Positions 16,682 through 24,950 of a stretch of DNA of 64,000 bases are shown here, in pieces. Source of the DNA: Cupriavidus alkaliphilus (GTDB lineage Bacteria; Pseudomonadota; Gammaproteobacteria; Burkholderiales; Burkholderiaceae); NCBI RefSeq assembly GCF_900094595.1, contig NZ_FMAD01000002.1, positions 186,001-250,000 of the forward strand. Reading direction: 5' to 3'. How positions within the stretch are numbered: the stretch's first letter is position 1; each line of letters starts with the position of its first letter. The position numbers and the translations under genes were made by a program. The notes under the pieces were generated by a model, which did no database searches, was not told the DNA's origin, and saw only the letters and a program-made list of their open reading frames with translations.

Positions 16682-19105
16682 ATGTCCAATTTCATCGTCA
16701 AGAAAGTCGCCGTGCTGGGTGCCGGCGTCATGGGCGCGCAGATTGCCGCCCACCTGATCAACGCGCGCGTGCCGGTGGTGCTGTTTGACCTTCCCGCAAA
16801 AGAAGGCCCCAAGAACGGCATCGCCCTGCGCGCCATCGAGAACCTGAAGAAGCTGTCGCCCGCGCCGCTGGGCCTGAAGGAAGAGGCCGGCCTGATCCAG
16901 GCCGCCAACTACGAAGACGATATCGCGCTGCTCAAGGAATGCGACCTGGTGATCGAGGCGATCGCCGAGCGCATGGACTGGAAGCACGACCTGTACAAGA
17001 AGGTCGCGCCGCACCTGGCCTCGCACGCGATCTTTGCGACCAACACTTCTGGCTTGTCGATCACCGCGCTGTCCGACGGGTTCGATGCGGACCTGAAGTC
17101 GCGCTTCTGCGGCGTCCACTTCTTCAACCCGCCGCGCTACATGCACCTGGTCGAGCTGATCCCGACCGCGACCACGCAGCCGCAGATCCTCGACCAGCTG
17201 GAAGCCTTCCTGACCACCACGCTCGGCAAGGGCGTGGTGCGCGCCAAGGACACGCCCAACTTCATCGCCAACCGTGTCGGCATCTTCTCGATCCTGGCGG
17301 TGTTCGCCGAGGCCCAGAAGTTCGGCATCCCGTTCGACGTGGTCGACGACCTGACCGGTTCCAAGCTGGGGCGCGCCAAGTCCGCCACCTTCCGCACCGC
17401 GGACGTGGTCGGTCTCGACACCATGGCGCACGTGATCAAGACCATGCAGGACAACCTGCACGACGACCCGTTCGCGCCGGTCTACCAGACCCCGGCGGTG
17501 CTCAAGGGCCTGGTCGACGCGGGCGCGCTCGGGCAGAAGACCGGCGCCGGCTTCTACAAGAAGGAAGGCAAGGCCATCAAGGTGCTCGATGCCAGCACCG
17601 GCCAGTACGTCGATGCCGGCAAGAAGGCCGACGAGATCGTGGTGCGCATGCTGAAGAAGGAACCGGCCGAGCGTATCCGGCTGCTGCGCGAGTCGACCAA
17701 CCCGCAGGCGCAGTTCCTGTGGGCGGTGTTCCGCGACGTGTTCCACTACATCGCCGTGTACCTGGAGCAGATCGCCGGCTCGGCCGCCGATATCGACCTG
17801 GCGATCCGCTGGGGCTTCGGCTGGAACTCGGGTCCGTTCGAGGACTGGCAGGCGGCCGGCTGGAAGCAGGTGGCCGAGTGGGTCAAGGAAGACGTCGAGG
17901 GCGGCAAGGCGCTGTCGGGCGCGCCGCTGCCGGCGTGGGTATTCTCCGGCCCGGTTGCCGACAACCGGGGTGTGCACGCGGCGGCAGGCTCGTGGTCGCC
18001 CGCGACGCAATCGTTCGTCGCGCGCAGCACGCTGCCGGTGTACCAGCGCCAGGCCTTCCGCGCCGCGATCCAGGGCACCGCCGCTGCCGATCCGCGCAAG
18101 GCCGGCCGCACCGTCGAAGAGAACGATGCGGTGCGCATCTGGGTGGGCGAGGGCCAGGACGATGTGCTGGTGGTCTCGTTCAAGAGCAAGATGAACACCA
18201 TCGGGCCGGACGTGATCGACGGCCTGACCCGCGCCATCGACCTGGCCGAAGCCGGCTACAAGGGCCTGGTGGTGTGGCAGCCGACCTCGCTGCAGCTGGG
18301 CGCGCCGGGCGGCCCGTTCTCGGCCGGCGCCAACCTGGAAGCGGCGATGCCCGCCTTCATGATGGGCGGCGCCAAGGGCATCGAGCCGTTCGTGAAGAAA
18401 TTCCAGGACGGGATGATGCGCGTGAAGTACGCCGCGGTGCCGGTGGTGTCGGCGGCGTCGGGCATCGCGCTGGGCGGCGGCTGCGAGTTGATGCTGCATT
18501 CGGCTGCGCGCGTGGCCGCGCTCGAAACGTATATCGGCCTGGTGGAGGTCGGCGTGGGCCTGGTCCCGGCCGGCGGCGGGCTGAAGGAAGCCGCGCTGGC
18601 CGCTGCACGCGCCGCGCAGGCGGCAGGCAGCACCAACTACCTGCAATTCCTGACCAGCCGCTTCCAGAGCGCGGCGATGGCCAAGGTATCCGCATCGGCA
18701 CTGGAAGCGCGCCAGATGGGCTACCTGCAGCCGTCCGACAAGGTCGTCTTCAACGTGCATGAGCTGCTGCACGTGGCGCAGAACGAAGTGCGCGCGCTGG
18801 CCGACGCCGGTTACCGCGCGCCGCTGCCGGCGCTGGTCCCGGTGGCCGGCCGCTCGGGCATCGCCACCATCAAGGCATCGCTGGTCAATATGCGCGACGG
18901 TGGCTTTATCTCCGCGCATGACTTCCTGATCGCCACCCGCATCGCCGAAGTGGTGTGCGGCGGCGACGTCGAGGCCGGCTCGCTGGTCAGCGAAGACTGG
19001 CTGCTGACGCTGGAGCGCAAGGCCTTCGTCGACCTGCTGGGAACCGGCAAGACGCAGGAGCGCATCATGGGCATGCTGCAGACCGGCAAGCCGGTGCGCA
19101 ACTAA
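16682..19105 (+). CDS. 3-hydroxyacyl-CoA dehydrogenase / enoyl-CoA hydratase fusion
   Basis: 807 residues. Domain order is the reverse of Escherichia coli FadB: an NAD-dependent 3-hydroxyacyl-CoA dehydrogenase first (GAGVMG at 13-18, HFFNPPRYMHLVE, then the C-terminal dehydrogenase domains) and a crotonase domain last (about 490-700). The crotonase part keeps both hydratase glutamates, E602 in GGGCELM and E622 in GLVEVGVG, 20 residues apart as required. It should carry out steps two and three of beta-oxidation. It is followed 24 bp later by the thiolase gene. Confidence 0.93.
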   Translation: MSNFIVKKVAVLGAGVMGAQIAAHLINARVPVVLFDLPAKEGPKNGIALRAIENLKKLSPAPLGLKEEAGLIQAANYEDDIALLKECDLVIEAIAERMDWKHDLYKKVAPHLASHAIFATNTSGLSITALSDGFDADLKSRFCGVHFFNPPRYMHLVELIPTATTQPQILDQLEAFLTTTLGKGVVRAKDTPNFIANRVGIFSILAVFAEAQKFGIPFDVVDDLTGSKLGRAKSATFRTADVVGLDTMAHVIKTMQDNLHDDPFAPVYQTPAVLKGLVDAGALGQKTGAGFYKKEGKAIKVLDASTGQYVDAGKKADEIVVRMLKKEPAERIRLLRESTNPQAQFLWAVFRDVFHYIAVYLEQIAGSAADIDLAIRWGFGWNSGPFEDWQAAGWKQVAEWVKEDVEGGKALSGAPLPAWVFSGPVADNRGVHAAAGSWSPATQSFVARSTLPVYQRQAFRAAIQGTAAADPRKAGRTVEENDAVRIWVGEGQDDVLVVSFKSKMNTIGPDVIDGLTRAIDLAEAGYKGLVVWQPTSLQLGAPGGPFSAGANLEAAMPAFMMGGAKGIEPFVKKFQDGMMRVKYAAVPVVSAASGIALGGGCELMLHSAARVAALETYIGLVEVGVGLVPAGGGLKEAALAAARAAQAAGSTNYLQFLTSRFQSAAMAKVSASALEARQMGYLQPSDKVVFNVHELLHVAQNEVRALADAGYRAPLPALVPVAGRSGIATIKASLVNMRDGGFISAHDFLIATRIAEVVCGGDVEAGSLVSEDWLLTLERKAFVDLLGTGKTQERIMGMLQTGKPVRN

Positions 19106-19129
19106 TCAGGCTAGCGAGGAACCGAGATC

Positions 19130-20326
19130 ATGAAACAACTGCAAGACGCATATATCGTTGCGGCCACCCGCTCGCCGATCGGCAAGGCGCCCAAGGGCGC
19201 GTTCAAGAACACGCGCCCGGACGACCTGCTGGCCACCATCCTGAAGTCCGCGGTGGCACAGGTGCCGGACCTGGACCCGAAGCTGATCGAGGACGCCATC
19301 GTCGGCTGCGCCATTCCCGAAGCGCAGCAGGGCCTGAACGTGGCGCGTATCGGCGCGCTGCTCTCGGGCCTGCCCAACACCGTGGGCGGCATCACCGTCA
19401 ACCGCTTCTGCGCCTCGGGCGTCAGCGCGGTGGCGATGGCGGCCGACCGCATCCGCGTGGGCGAATCCGATGTGATGATCGCCGCCGGTATCGAGTCGAT
19501 GAGCATGGTGCCGATGATGGGCAACTCGCCGTCGATGTCGCCGGATATCTTTACGCGCGACGAGAACGTGGGCATTGCCTACGGCATGGGCCTGACCGCC
19601 GAGAAGGTGGCGCAGCAATGGAAGGTCAGCCGCGAGGACCAGGACGCGTTCTCGCTCGCTTCGCACCAGAAGGCCATCGCGGCGCAGCAGGCCGGCGAGT
19701 TCAAGGACGAGATCACGCCGATCGAGATCGTCGAGCGCTTCCCCGACCTCGCCAGCGGCCAGGTCAGCGTGAAGACGCGCACCATCTCGCTGGATGAAGG
19801 CCCGCGGCCTGAAACCTCGCTGGAAGGCCTCGGCAAGCTGCGCCCGGTGTTTGCCAACAAGGGCAGCGTCACCGCCGGCAACAGCTCGCAGACCTCGGAC
19901 GGTGCCGGCGCGCTGATCCTGGTTTCGGAAAAGATCCTCAAGCAGTTCAACCTGGTGCCGCTGGCGCGCTTCGTCTCGTTCGCGGTGCGCGGCGTGCCGC
20001 CCGAGATCATGGGCATCGGTCCGAAGGAAGCGATCCCGGCCGCGCTGAAGGCCGCCGGCCTGACGCAGGACCAGATCGACTGGATCGAGCTGAACGAGGC
20101 CTTCGCCGCGCAATCGCTGGCCGTGATGCGCGACCTGGATCTCGATCCCGCCAGGGTCAACCGCATGGGCGGCGCAATCGCGCTGGGCCATCCGCTCGGC
20201 GCCACCGGTGCGATCCGCTCGGCCACGGTGGTGCACGCGCTGCGCCGCCACAACCTGAAGTACGGCATGGTCACCATGTGCGTCGGCACGGGCATGGGCG
20301 CCGCAGGCATCTTCGAGCGCGTATAA
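19130..20326 (+). CDS. fadA: Acetyl-CoA C-acyltransferase (3-ketoacyl-CoA thiolase)
   Basis: 398 residues of the thiolase family, performing the final thiolytic step of beta-oxidation. The nucleophile C94 lies in NRFCASGVSAV; the second catalytic pair is H354 in GHPLGATGA and C384 in CVGTGMGAAG. It is placed directly after the dehydrogenase/hydratase fusion, so the two form the functional FadBA pair. A GC-rich hairpin follows the stop. Confidence 0.93.
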   Translation: MKQLQDAYIVAATRSPIGKAPKGAFKNTRPDDLLATILKSAVAQVPDLDPKLIEDAIVGCAIPEAQQGLNVARIGALLSGLPNTVGGITVNRFCASGVSAVAMAADRIRVGESDVMIAAGIESMSMVPMMGNSPSMSPDIFTRDENVGIAYGMGLTAEKVAQQWKVSREDQDAFSLASHQKAIAAQQAGEFKDEITPIEIVERFPDLASGQVSVKTRTISLDEGPRPETSLEGLGKLRPVFANKGSVTAGNSSQTSDGAGALILVSEKILKQFNLVPLARFVSFAVRGVPPEIMGIGPKEAIPAALKAAGLTQDQIDWIELNEAFAAQSLAVMRDLDLDPARVNRMGGAIALGHPLGATGAIRSATVVHALRRHNLKYGMVTMCVGTGMGAAGIFERV

Positions 20327-20334
20327 ACGCGCCT

Positions 20335-20365
20335 GCGGGACGGTTTCCCGGGGGGACCGTCCCGC
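20335..20365 (+). terminator. GC hairpin after fadA, weak terminator
   Basis: GCGGGACGGT and ACCGTCCCGC form a perfect 10-bp stem around an 11-nt loop nine bases after the thiolase stop. It is followed by CCTTCTGTC rather than a T-run, so it may act as a partial terminator or mRNA 3' end stabiliser before the DegV gene. Confidence 0.4.
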
Positions 20366-20443
20366 CCTTCTGTCAGGTGAAGAGAGCAGTACCGGGGGCT
20401 GCCGCCCGCGAGCGCGGGTCACCAGCAGGGAGGAGACAACAAT

Positions 20444-21400
20444 ATGCAGGAGACAGCCATCCTGGCCGATGCCGCGTGCGATTTGCCGCGCGACATCATG
20501 GCCGCGCTGAAGGTCCACACCATTCCGTTCCGCATCCGCGCGGGCGAACGCTTTGTCGCCGACACGCGCGACGAAGACGCGCTGCCCACGCTCTACCGGC
20601 AATACCTGGTCGGCCGCCAGGACCACTACGCCGAATCCATTCCGCTGCTCGAACGCGAGCTGGAAGAACACCTGCTGCGCAATGTGGTCACGCAATGCGA
20701 CCGCGCCATCCTGCTCACCATCGCCAGCGCGCGCAGCAAGCTGTATGCGCATGCGAGCGGCGCCGTGATCGGCACCGTGGCCCGCAGCGTGCGGTTGCGC
20801 AAGCAAGCCGGCCGCTCAGGGTTGTTCGACCTGACCGTGATCGACACCGGTGCCATTGGTCCGGGCCAGGCGCTGATCGTGCGAGAGGCCGCGCGCATGG
20901 CCATCGGCGGCGCCAGCCCGCAGGCAGTGAGCGAGGCTGTTGAAACGCGCCTGCGCGATGCCGCCCACATGTTCCTGGTGCCGGACGAACTGCTTTACAT
21001 GTACACCCGCGCGCGCCAGAAGGGCGAGGGCAGCATCACCTGGGGCCGCTACATGATGGGCAGCGCATTCAATATCCGGCCGGTGGTGCGCATGCATCGC
21101 GGCCATACCGAAGCCATCGCCAGGGCGCGCGGCTCGGAAGAGGGCGCACGCCGCGTGCTGGAGCATGCCGGGCAATGTATCCGCGCAGGTGACCTGCTGG
21201 TGCCGGCGATTTCGGTCTGTTACGCCGGGCCCCTCGATGACGTGCGGGCGATGCCGGCCTACCAGTCGCTGGCACAGGTCGCGCGCAGCCAGGGCGTCGA
21301 GCTGATGCTGGCGCCGATGAGCCTGACGGTGGCGCTGAATGTCGGTGCGCGGGCATTCGGCCTTAGCTATCTTTCCGCATCGCCGCCACCTTTCGAATAA
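20444..21400 (+). CDS. DegV/FakB-family fatty-acid-binding protein
   Basis: 318 residues. TAILADAACDLPRDIM at the N-terminus matches the DegV fold opening (xxTDSxxDLP), followed by HTIPFRIR and the VIDTGAIGPGQALIVREAA segment. DegV/FakB proteins bind a single fatty acid; in Firmicutes they present it to the kinase FakA. No FakA-like gene is in the window. A strong GGGAGGAG precedes the ATG. Its place among beta-oxidation genes supports a role with fatty acids, but no enzyme activity can be claimed. Confidence 0.8.
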   Translation: MQETAILADAACDLPRDIMAALKVHTIPFRIRAGERFVADTRDEDALPTLYRQYLVGRQDHYAESIPLLERELEEHLLRNVVTQCDRAILLTIASARSKLYAHASGAVIGTVARSVRLRKQAGRSGLFDLTVIDTGAIGPGQALIVREAARMAIGGASPQAVSEAVETRLRDAAHMFLVPDELLYMYTRARQKGEGSITWGRYMMGSAFNIRPVVRMHRGHTEAIARARGSEEGARRVLEHAGQCIRAGDLLVPAISVCYAGPLDDVRAMPAYQSLAQVARSQGVELMLAPMSLTVALNVGARAFGLSYLSASPPPFE

Positions 21401-21420
21401 ATCCCACAGACGAGGACACC

Positions 21421-22197
21421 ATGAGCATCCGTACCAGCATCGAGCAGGGCATCCTGACGCTCGAATTCGACCGCATCGACAAGAAGAATGCCATCACCGC
21501 GGCGATGTACCAGTCGCTGGCCGACGCGCTGCGCGCGGCCGAGACCGACCGCAATGTGCGCGTGATCCTGCTGCGCGGCAAGCCTGAGATCTTTACCGCC
21601 GGCAATGACCTGGAAGACTTCATGCAGCGCCCGCCGACGGCGGGCGAGGGCGCGGAGCAGGCGCCGGTGTTCCAGTTCCTGTACCAGATCAGCCATGCCA
21701 GCAAGCCCATCGTCGCGGCGGTCAGCGGTGCGGCGGTCGGCGTGGGCACCACCATGCTGCTGCATTGCGACCTGGTCTACGCGTCGGACACGGCCAAGCT
21801 GTCGCTGCCGTTCGTGCAGCTGGGGCTTTGCCCCGAGGCGGCGTCGAGCCTGCTGTTGCCGCGCCTGGTCGGTTACCAGCGCGCCGCCGAGAAGCTGATG
21901 CTGGGCGAGGCGTTCAGCGCGCAGGAAGCGCTCGAGATCGGCCTGGTGACGCGTGTGCTGCCGGGGGCGGAACTGCACGACGTCGCGCTGCAGCAGGCGC
22001 GCAAGCTGGCGGCGCTGCCGGCTTCGTCGCTGCGCGAGACCAAGCGGCTGATGAAATCGGGCGCGGTGGCTGAAGTGGAAAAGCAGATGGCCGACGAAGG
22101 CGCGGTGTTCCGGCGCATGCTGGTGGCACCGGAGGCGAAGGAGGCGTTCAGCGCGTTCTTCGAGAAGCGGAAGCCGGATTTCTCCAAGTTTGAGTGA
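21421..22197 (+). CDS. Crotonase-family protein, probably a delta3-delta2-enoyl-CoA isomerase
   Basis: 258 residues of the enoyl-CoA hydratase/isomerase fold (FTAGNDLEDF oxyanion segment, AVSGAAVGVGTTMLLHCDLVYAS). By alignment in my head with rat mitochondrial hydratase, the two hydratase glutamates are replaced by T111 and F131. E139 in LGLCPEAASS matches the catalytic Glu of ECI2/yeast Eci1-type isomerases. It therefore more likely shifts double bonds of unsaturated fatty acids than hydrates enoyl-CoA. It sits 20 bp after the DegV gene and ends the plus-strand cluster. Confidence 0.8.
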   Translation: MSIRTSIEQGILTLEFDRIDKKNAITAAMYQSLADALRAAETDRNVRVILLRGKPEIFTAGNDLEDFMQRPPTAGEGAEQAPVFQFLYQISHASKPIVAAVSGAAVGVGTTMLLHCDLVYASDTAKLSLPFVQLGLCPEAASSLLLPRLVGYQRAAEKLMLGEAFSAQEALEIGLVTRVLPGAELHDVALQQARKLAALPASSLRETKRLMKSGAVAEVEKQMADEGAVFRRMLVAPEAKEAFSAFFEKRKPDFSKFE

Positions 22198-22275
22198 GTG
22201 GCTGCGACTGAGTGGAAGAGGAGAGCGGTGTCTGATGCGCCCACGCCGCTCGAGCTTGCCTTAGCAAGGTGTTCT

Positions 22276-22299
22276 CCCTCTCCCGCAAGCGGGAGAGGG
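22276..22299. repeat. REP-like palindrome, copy 1
   Basis: CCCTCTCCCGC-AA-GCGGGAGAGGG, a perfect 11-bp inverted repeat between two convergent genes. An almost identical element lies near 56.5 kb, so this is a dispersed extragenic palindrome and may also end transcription. Confidence 0.75.
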
Positions 22300-22334
22300 G
22301 GCACACCCATCGACGATCAGGAGCCGTCAGACCC

Positions 22335-22739
22335 TCAAGCCGTCGGCAACACCCGCGGCTGCCGCGACTCGTCCGTCGCCACATACGTCAACGTAGCCTC
22401 CGTCACCTTGACGATCTCGTTGCTGTGCCGCATGCGCTGCGCATAGACCTCGACCTCGACCGTGATCGAGGTGCGGCCGGTCTTGACGATGTCGGCGTAG
22501 AAACTTACCAGGTCGCCGACGAACACCGGGTGCTTGAACAGGAAGGAATTGACCGCGACGGTGGCCACGCGCCCTTGCGCGCGCTCGACCGCCGGGATCG
22601 AGCCGGCGATATCCACTTGCGACATGATCCAGCCGCCGAACACGTCGCCATGTACGTTGGCGTCCGCGGGCATCGGCACCACGCGCAGGGCGGGATTCTT
22701 GCCGGCGGGCAGGGCGGGGACGGTATGGGGAGCGTTCAT
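22335..22739 (-). CDS. Acyl-CoA thioesterase (hot-dog fold, YciA-like)
   Basis: 134 residues. DANVHGDVFGGWIMSQVDIAGSI carries the conserved Asp of hot-dog acyl-CoA thioesterases (YciA/BACH type), and the VATVAVNSFLFKHPVFVGDLVSF and MRHSNEIVKVTEATLTYVA segments fit the fold. It hydrolyses acyl-CoA to free fatty acid and CoA. The start MNAPHTV was chosen because further upstream residues are non-conserved. It is convergent with the fatty-acid cluster and divergent from the ABC exporter. Confidence 0.88.
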   Translation of the reverse strand: MNAPHTVPALPAGKNPALRVVPMPADANVHGDVFGGWIMSQVDIAGSIPAVERAQGRVATVAVNSFLFKHPVFVGDLVSFYADIVKTGRTSITVEVEVYAQRMRHSNEIVKVTEATLTYVATDESRQPRVLPTA

Positions 22740-22851
22740 GACGGTATGCGGGTGGACTTCCGAAGAGGGGCGCCGGCCGCGACGAAAAACCCTTCGCCTG
22801 CCGCGCAATGCGATTCCTGCGACAATCGCGCATTGGCCCGAATTCTAACGT

Positions 22852-24750
22852 ATGCGCCGCTATTCCACGACCGCCGAGCAGGCCCCCGACCCCGCCTCGG
22901 TCAAGCTCTTTCCCGGCCAGCGCGCCCCCCGCAGCGACTGGCAGACCGTCCGCAACCTGCTGCCATACGTCTGGCACTACAAGTGGCGCGTGATGCTGGC
23001 GCTCGCGTGCCTGGTCGCGGCCAAGGTGGCCAACCTGGGCGTGCCGGTGCTGATGAAGCGCCTGATCGACAGCATGAACATCGCCGCCGGCGACCCGCGC
23101 GCGCTGCTGGTGGTGCCGGTCGGGCTGATCGTCGCCTACGGCATGCTGCGCCTGTCGGCGACGCTGTTCACCGAGTTGCGCGAAATCCTCTTCTCCAAGG
23201 TCACGCAGAGCGCCGTGCGCGAGATCGCGCTGCAGGTGTTCCGGCACCTGCATGCGCTGTCGCTGCGCTTCCACCTGGACCGGCAGACCGGCGGCATGAG
23301 CCGCGACATCGAGCGCGGCACGCGCGGCATCCAGTCGCTGATCTCGTACTCGCTGTACAGCATCCTGCCCACGCTGGTCGAGATGGCGCTGGTGATCGGC
23401 TTTTTCGTGCTGCACTACGACATCTGGTTCGCGGCGATCACCGGCTGCGCGCTGGTCAGCTATATCGTCTTCACCATCGTCGTGACGGAATGGCGCACGC
23501 ATTTCCGCCGCAAGATGAACGAGCTGGACTCGCGCGCCAACCAGAAGGCGATCGATTCGCTGCTGAACTTCGAGACCGTCAAGTACTTCGGCAATGAGGA
23601 ATACGAAGCCCGGCGCTACGACGAGAACCTGCTCAACTACCGCGCCGCGGCGATCCGCTCACAGAATTCGCTGTCTTTCCTGAACTTCGGCCAGCAGGTC
23701 ATCATCGCGGTCGGGCTGATCCTGATCCTGTGGCGCGCCACCGTGGGCGTGGTCGATGGCAAGCTGACGCTGGGCGACCTGGTGCTGGTCAACACGCTGA
23801 TGATCCAGCTCTATATCCCGCTGAACTTCCTCGGCGTGATCTACCGCGAGATCAAGCAGGCCACTACCGACATGGACCGGATGTTCGTGCTGCTGGGCAC
23901 CAACCAGGAGGTGGCCGACTCCGCGGGCGCGCAGCCGCTCAAGGTCAACGGCGCGCAGGTGCGGTTCCGCGACGTGCGCTTCGGCTACGAGCCGGACCGC
24001 ACCATCCTGGATGGCGTGGATTTCGATATCGCGGCCGGCACCACGACCGCCGTGGTCGGCCACAGCGGCTCGGGCAAGTCGACGCTGGCGCGGCTGCTGT
24101 TCCGCTTCTACGACGTCAACAGCGGCGCGATCGAGATCGACGGGCAGGATATCCGCGCCATCACCCAGGACAGCCTGCGCCGCGCCATCGGCATCGTGCC
24201 GCAGGACACCGTGCTGTTCAACGACAGCATCTACTACAACATCGCCTACGGCCGCCCGGAAGCGACCCGCGACGAAGTCATCGCCGCGGCGCAGGCGGCG
24301 CAGATCGACGCCTTTATCCGCGAACTGCCGCAGGGCTACGACACGCCGGTAGGCGAGCGCGGCCTGAAGCTGTCCGGCGGCGAGAAGCAGCGCGTGGCGA
24401 TCGCGCGCACGCTGCTGAAGAACCCGCCGGTGCTGGTGTTCGACGAGGCCACTTCCGCGCTGGATTCGCGCACCGAGCAGGCGATCCAGGCCGAGCTGAT
24501 GCGCCTGGCGCAGAACCGCACCACGCTGCTGATCGCGCACCGGCTCTCCACGGTGGTCCATGCCGACCAGATCCTGGTGATGGACCACGGCCGCATCGTC
24601 GAGCGCGGTACTCATGCCGAGCTGATGCGCGCGGGCGGGCGCTATGCCGAGATGTGGGACATCCAGGCGCGCGCCGCCGCCAGGGGCGGCGACGCCGTCG
24701 GCGGCGAGGCGCTCGCACTCGACGTGGGCGACGCCACCCAGGACGCCTGA
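22852..24750 (+). CDS. Atm1-type ABC exporter (fused permease and ATPase)
   Basis: 632 residues. The N-terminal membrane domain (about 40-350, six helices) contains NFETVKYFGNEEYEARRYDE, a signature of the Atm1/HMT1 class that exports glutathione-linked or Fe-S-related compounds. The ATPase domain shows Walker A (GHSGSGKST), Q-loop (GIVPQDTVLFN), LSGGEKQR and Walker B (VLVFDEATSALD), then the switch His in LLIAHRLSTV. It is expected to act as a homodimer in the inner membrane. The likely role is thiol/metal homeostasis, inferred from family only. Confidence 0.88.
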   Translation: MRRYSTTAEQAPDPASVKLFPGQRAPRSDWQTVRNLLPYVWHYKWRVMLALACLVAAKVANLGVPVLMKRLIDSMNIAAGDPRALLVVPVGLIVAYGMLRLSATLFTELREILFSKVTQSAVREIALQVFRHLHALSLRFHLDRQTGGMSRDIERGTRGIQSLISYSLYSILPTLVEMALVIGFFVLHYDIWFAAITGCALVSYIVFTIVVTEWRTHFRRKMNELDSRANQKAIDSLLNFETVKYFGNEEYEARRYDENLLNYRAAAIRSQNSLSFLNFGQQVIIAVGLILILWRATVGVVDGKLTLGDLVLVNTLMIQLYIPLNFLGVIYREIKQATTDMDRMFVLLGTNQEVADSAGAQPLKVNGAQVRFRDVRFGYEPDRTILDGVDFDIAAGTTTAVVGHSGSGKSTLARLLFRFYDVNSGAIEIDGQDIRAITQDSLRRAIGIVPQDTVLFNDSIYYNIAYGRPEATRDEVIAAAQAAQIDAFIRELPQGYDTPVGERGLKLSGGEKQRVAIARTLLKNPPVLVFDEATSALDSRTEQAIQAELMRLAQNRTTLLIAHRLSTVVHADQILVMDHGRIVERGTHAELMRAGGRYAEMWDIQARAAARGGDAVGGEALALDVGDATQDA

Positions 24751-24792
24751 GCCGCTATCCGCCGCGCCGGCTTGCACCAGGGCGCGGCGCGG

Positions 24793-24817
24793 ATTGTCGG
24801 CAATCGCTGCCGACGAT
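24793..24817. promoter_or_regulatory. Inverted repeat upstream of the ABC importer
   Basis: ATTGTCGGCA-ATCGC-TGCCGACGAT, a 10-bp inverted repeat with one mismatch, lies in the 200-bp gap between the exporter and importer genes. There is no T-run, so it may be an operator or an mRNA 3' hairpin. Confidence 0.35.
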
Positions 24818-24950
24818 GCCGCTGCGGCAATCGCCGCGCCCATTTCTGGTTCGACAATCGCGCGCGGGCACGCCCTGAAACGGGGCCTGCAAGGCTGGCA
24901 TGTCCCTTGCGGACGGATCCCTCCGAAATCACTATCCACGGAGAGATGCC

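Noticed and set aside
16655..18919. Long minus-strand frame opposite the hydroxyacyl-CoA dehydrogenase fusion
   Set aside because: Antisense to a strongly recognised enzyme and of low-information composition.
24751..24950. Possible thiamine riboswitch before the NMT1-type importer
   Set aside because: The conserved CUGAGA and GGAUAAUACC elements are absent.
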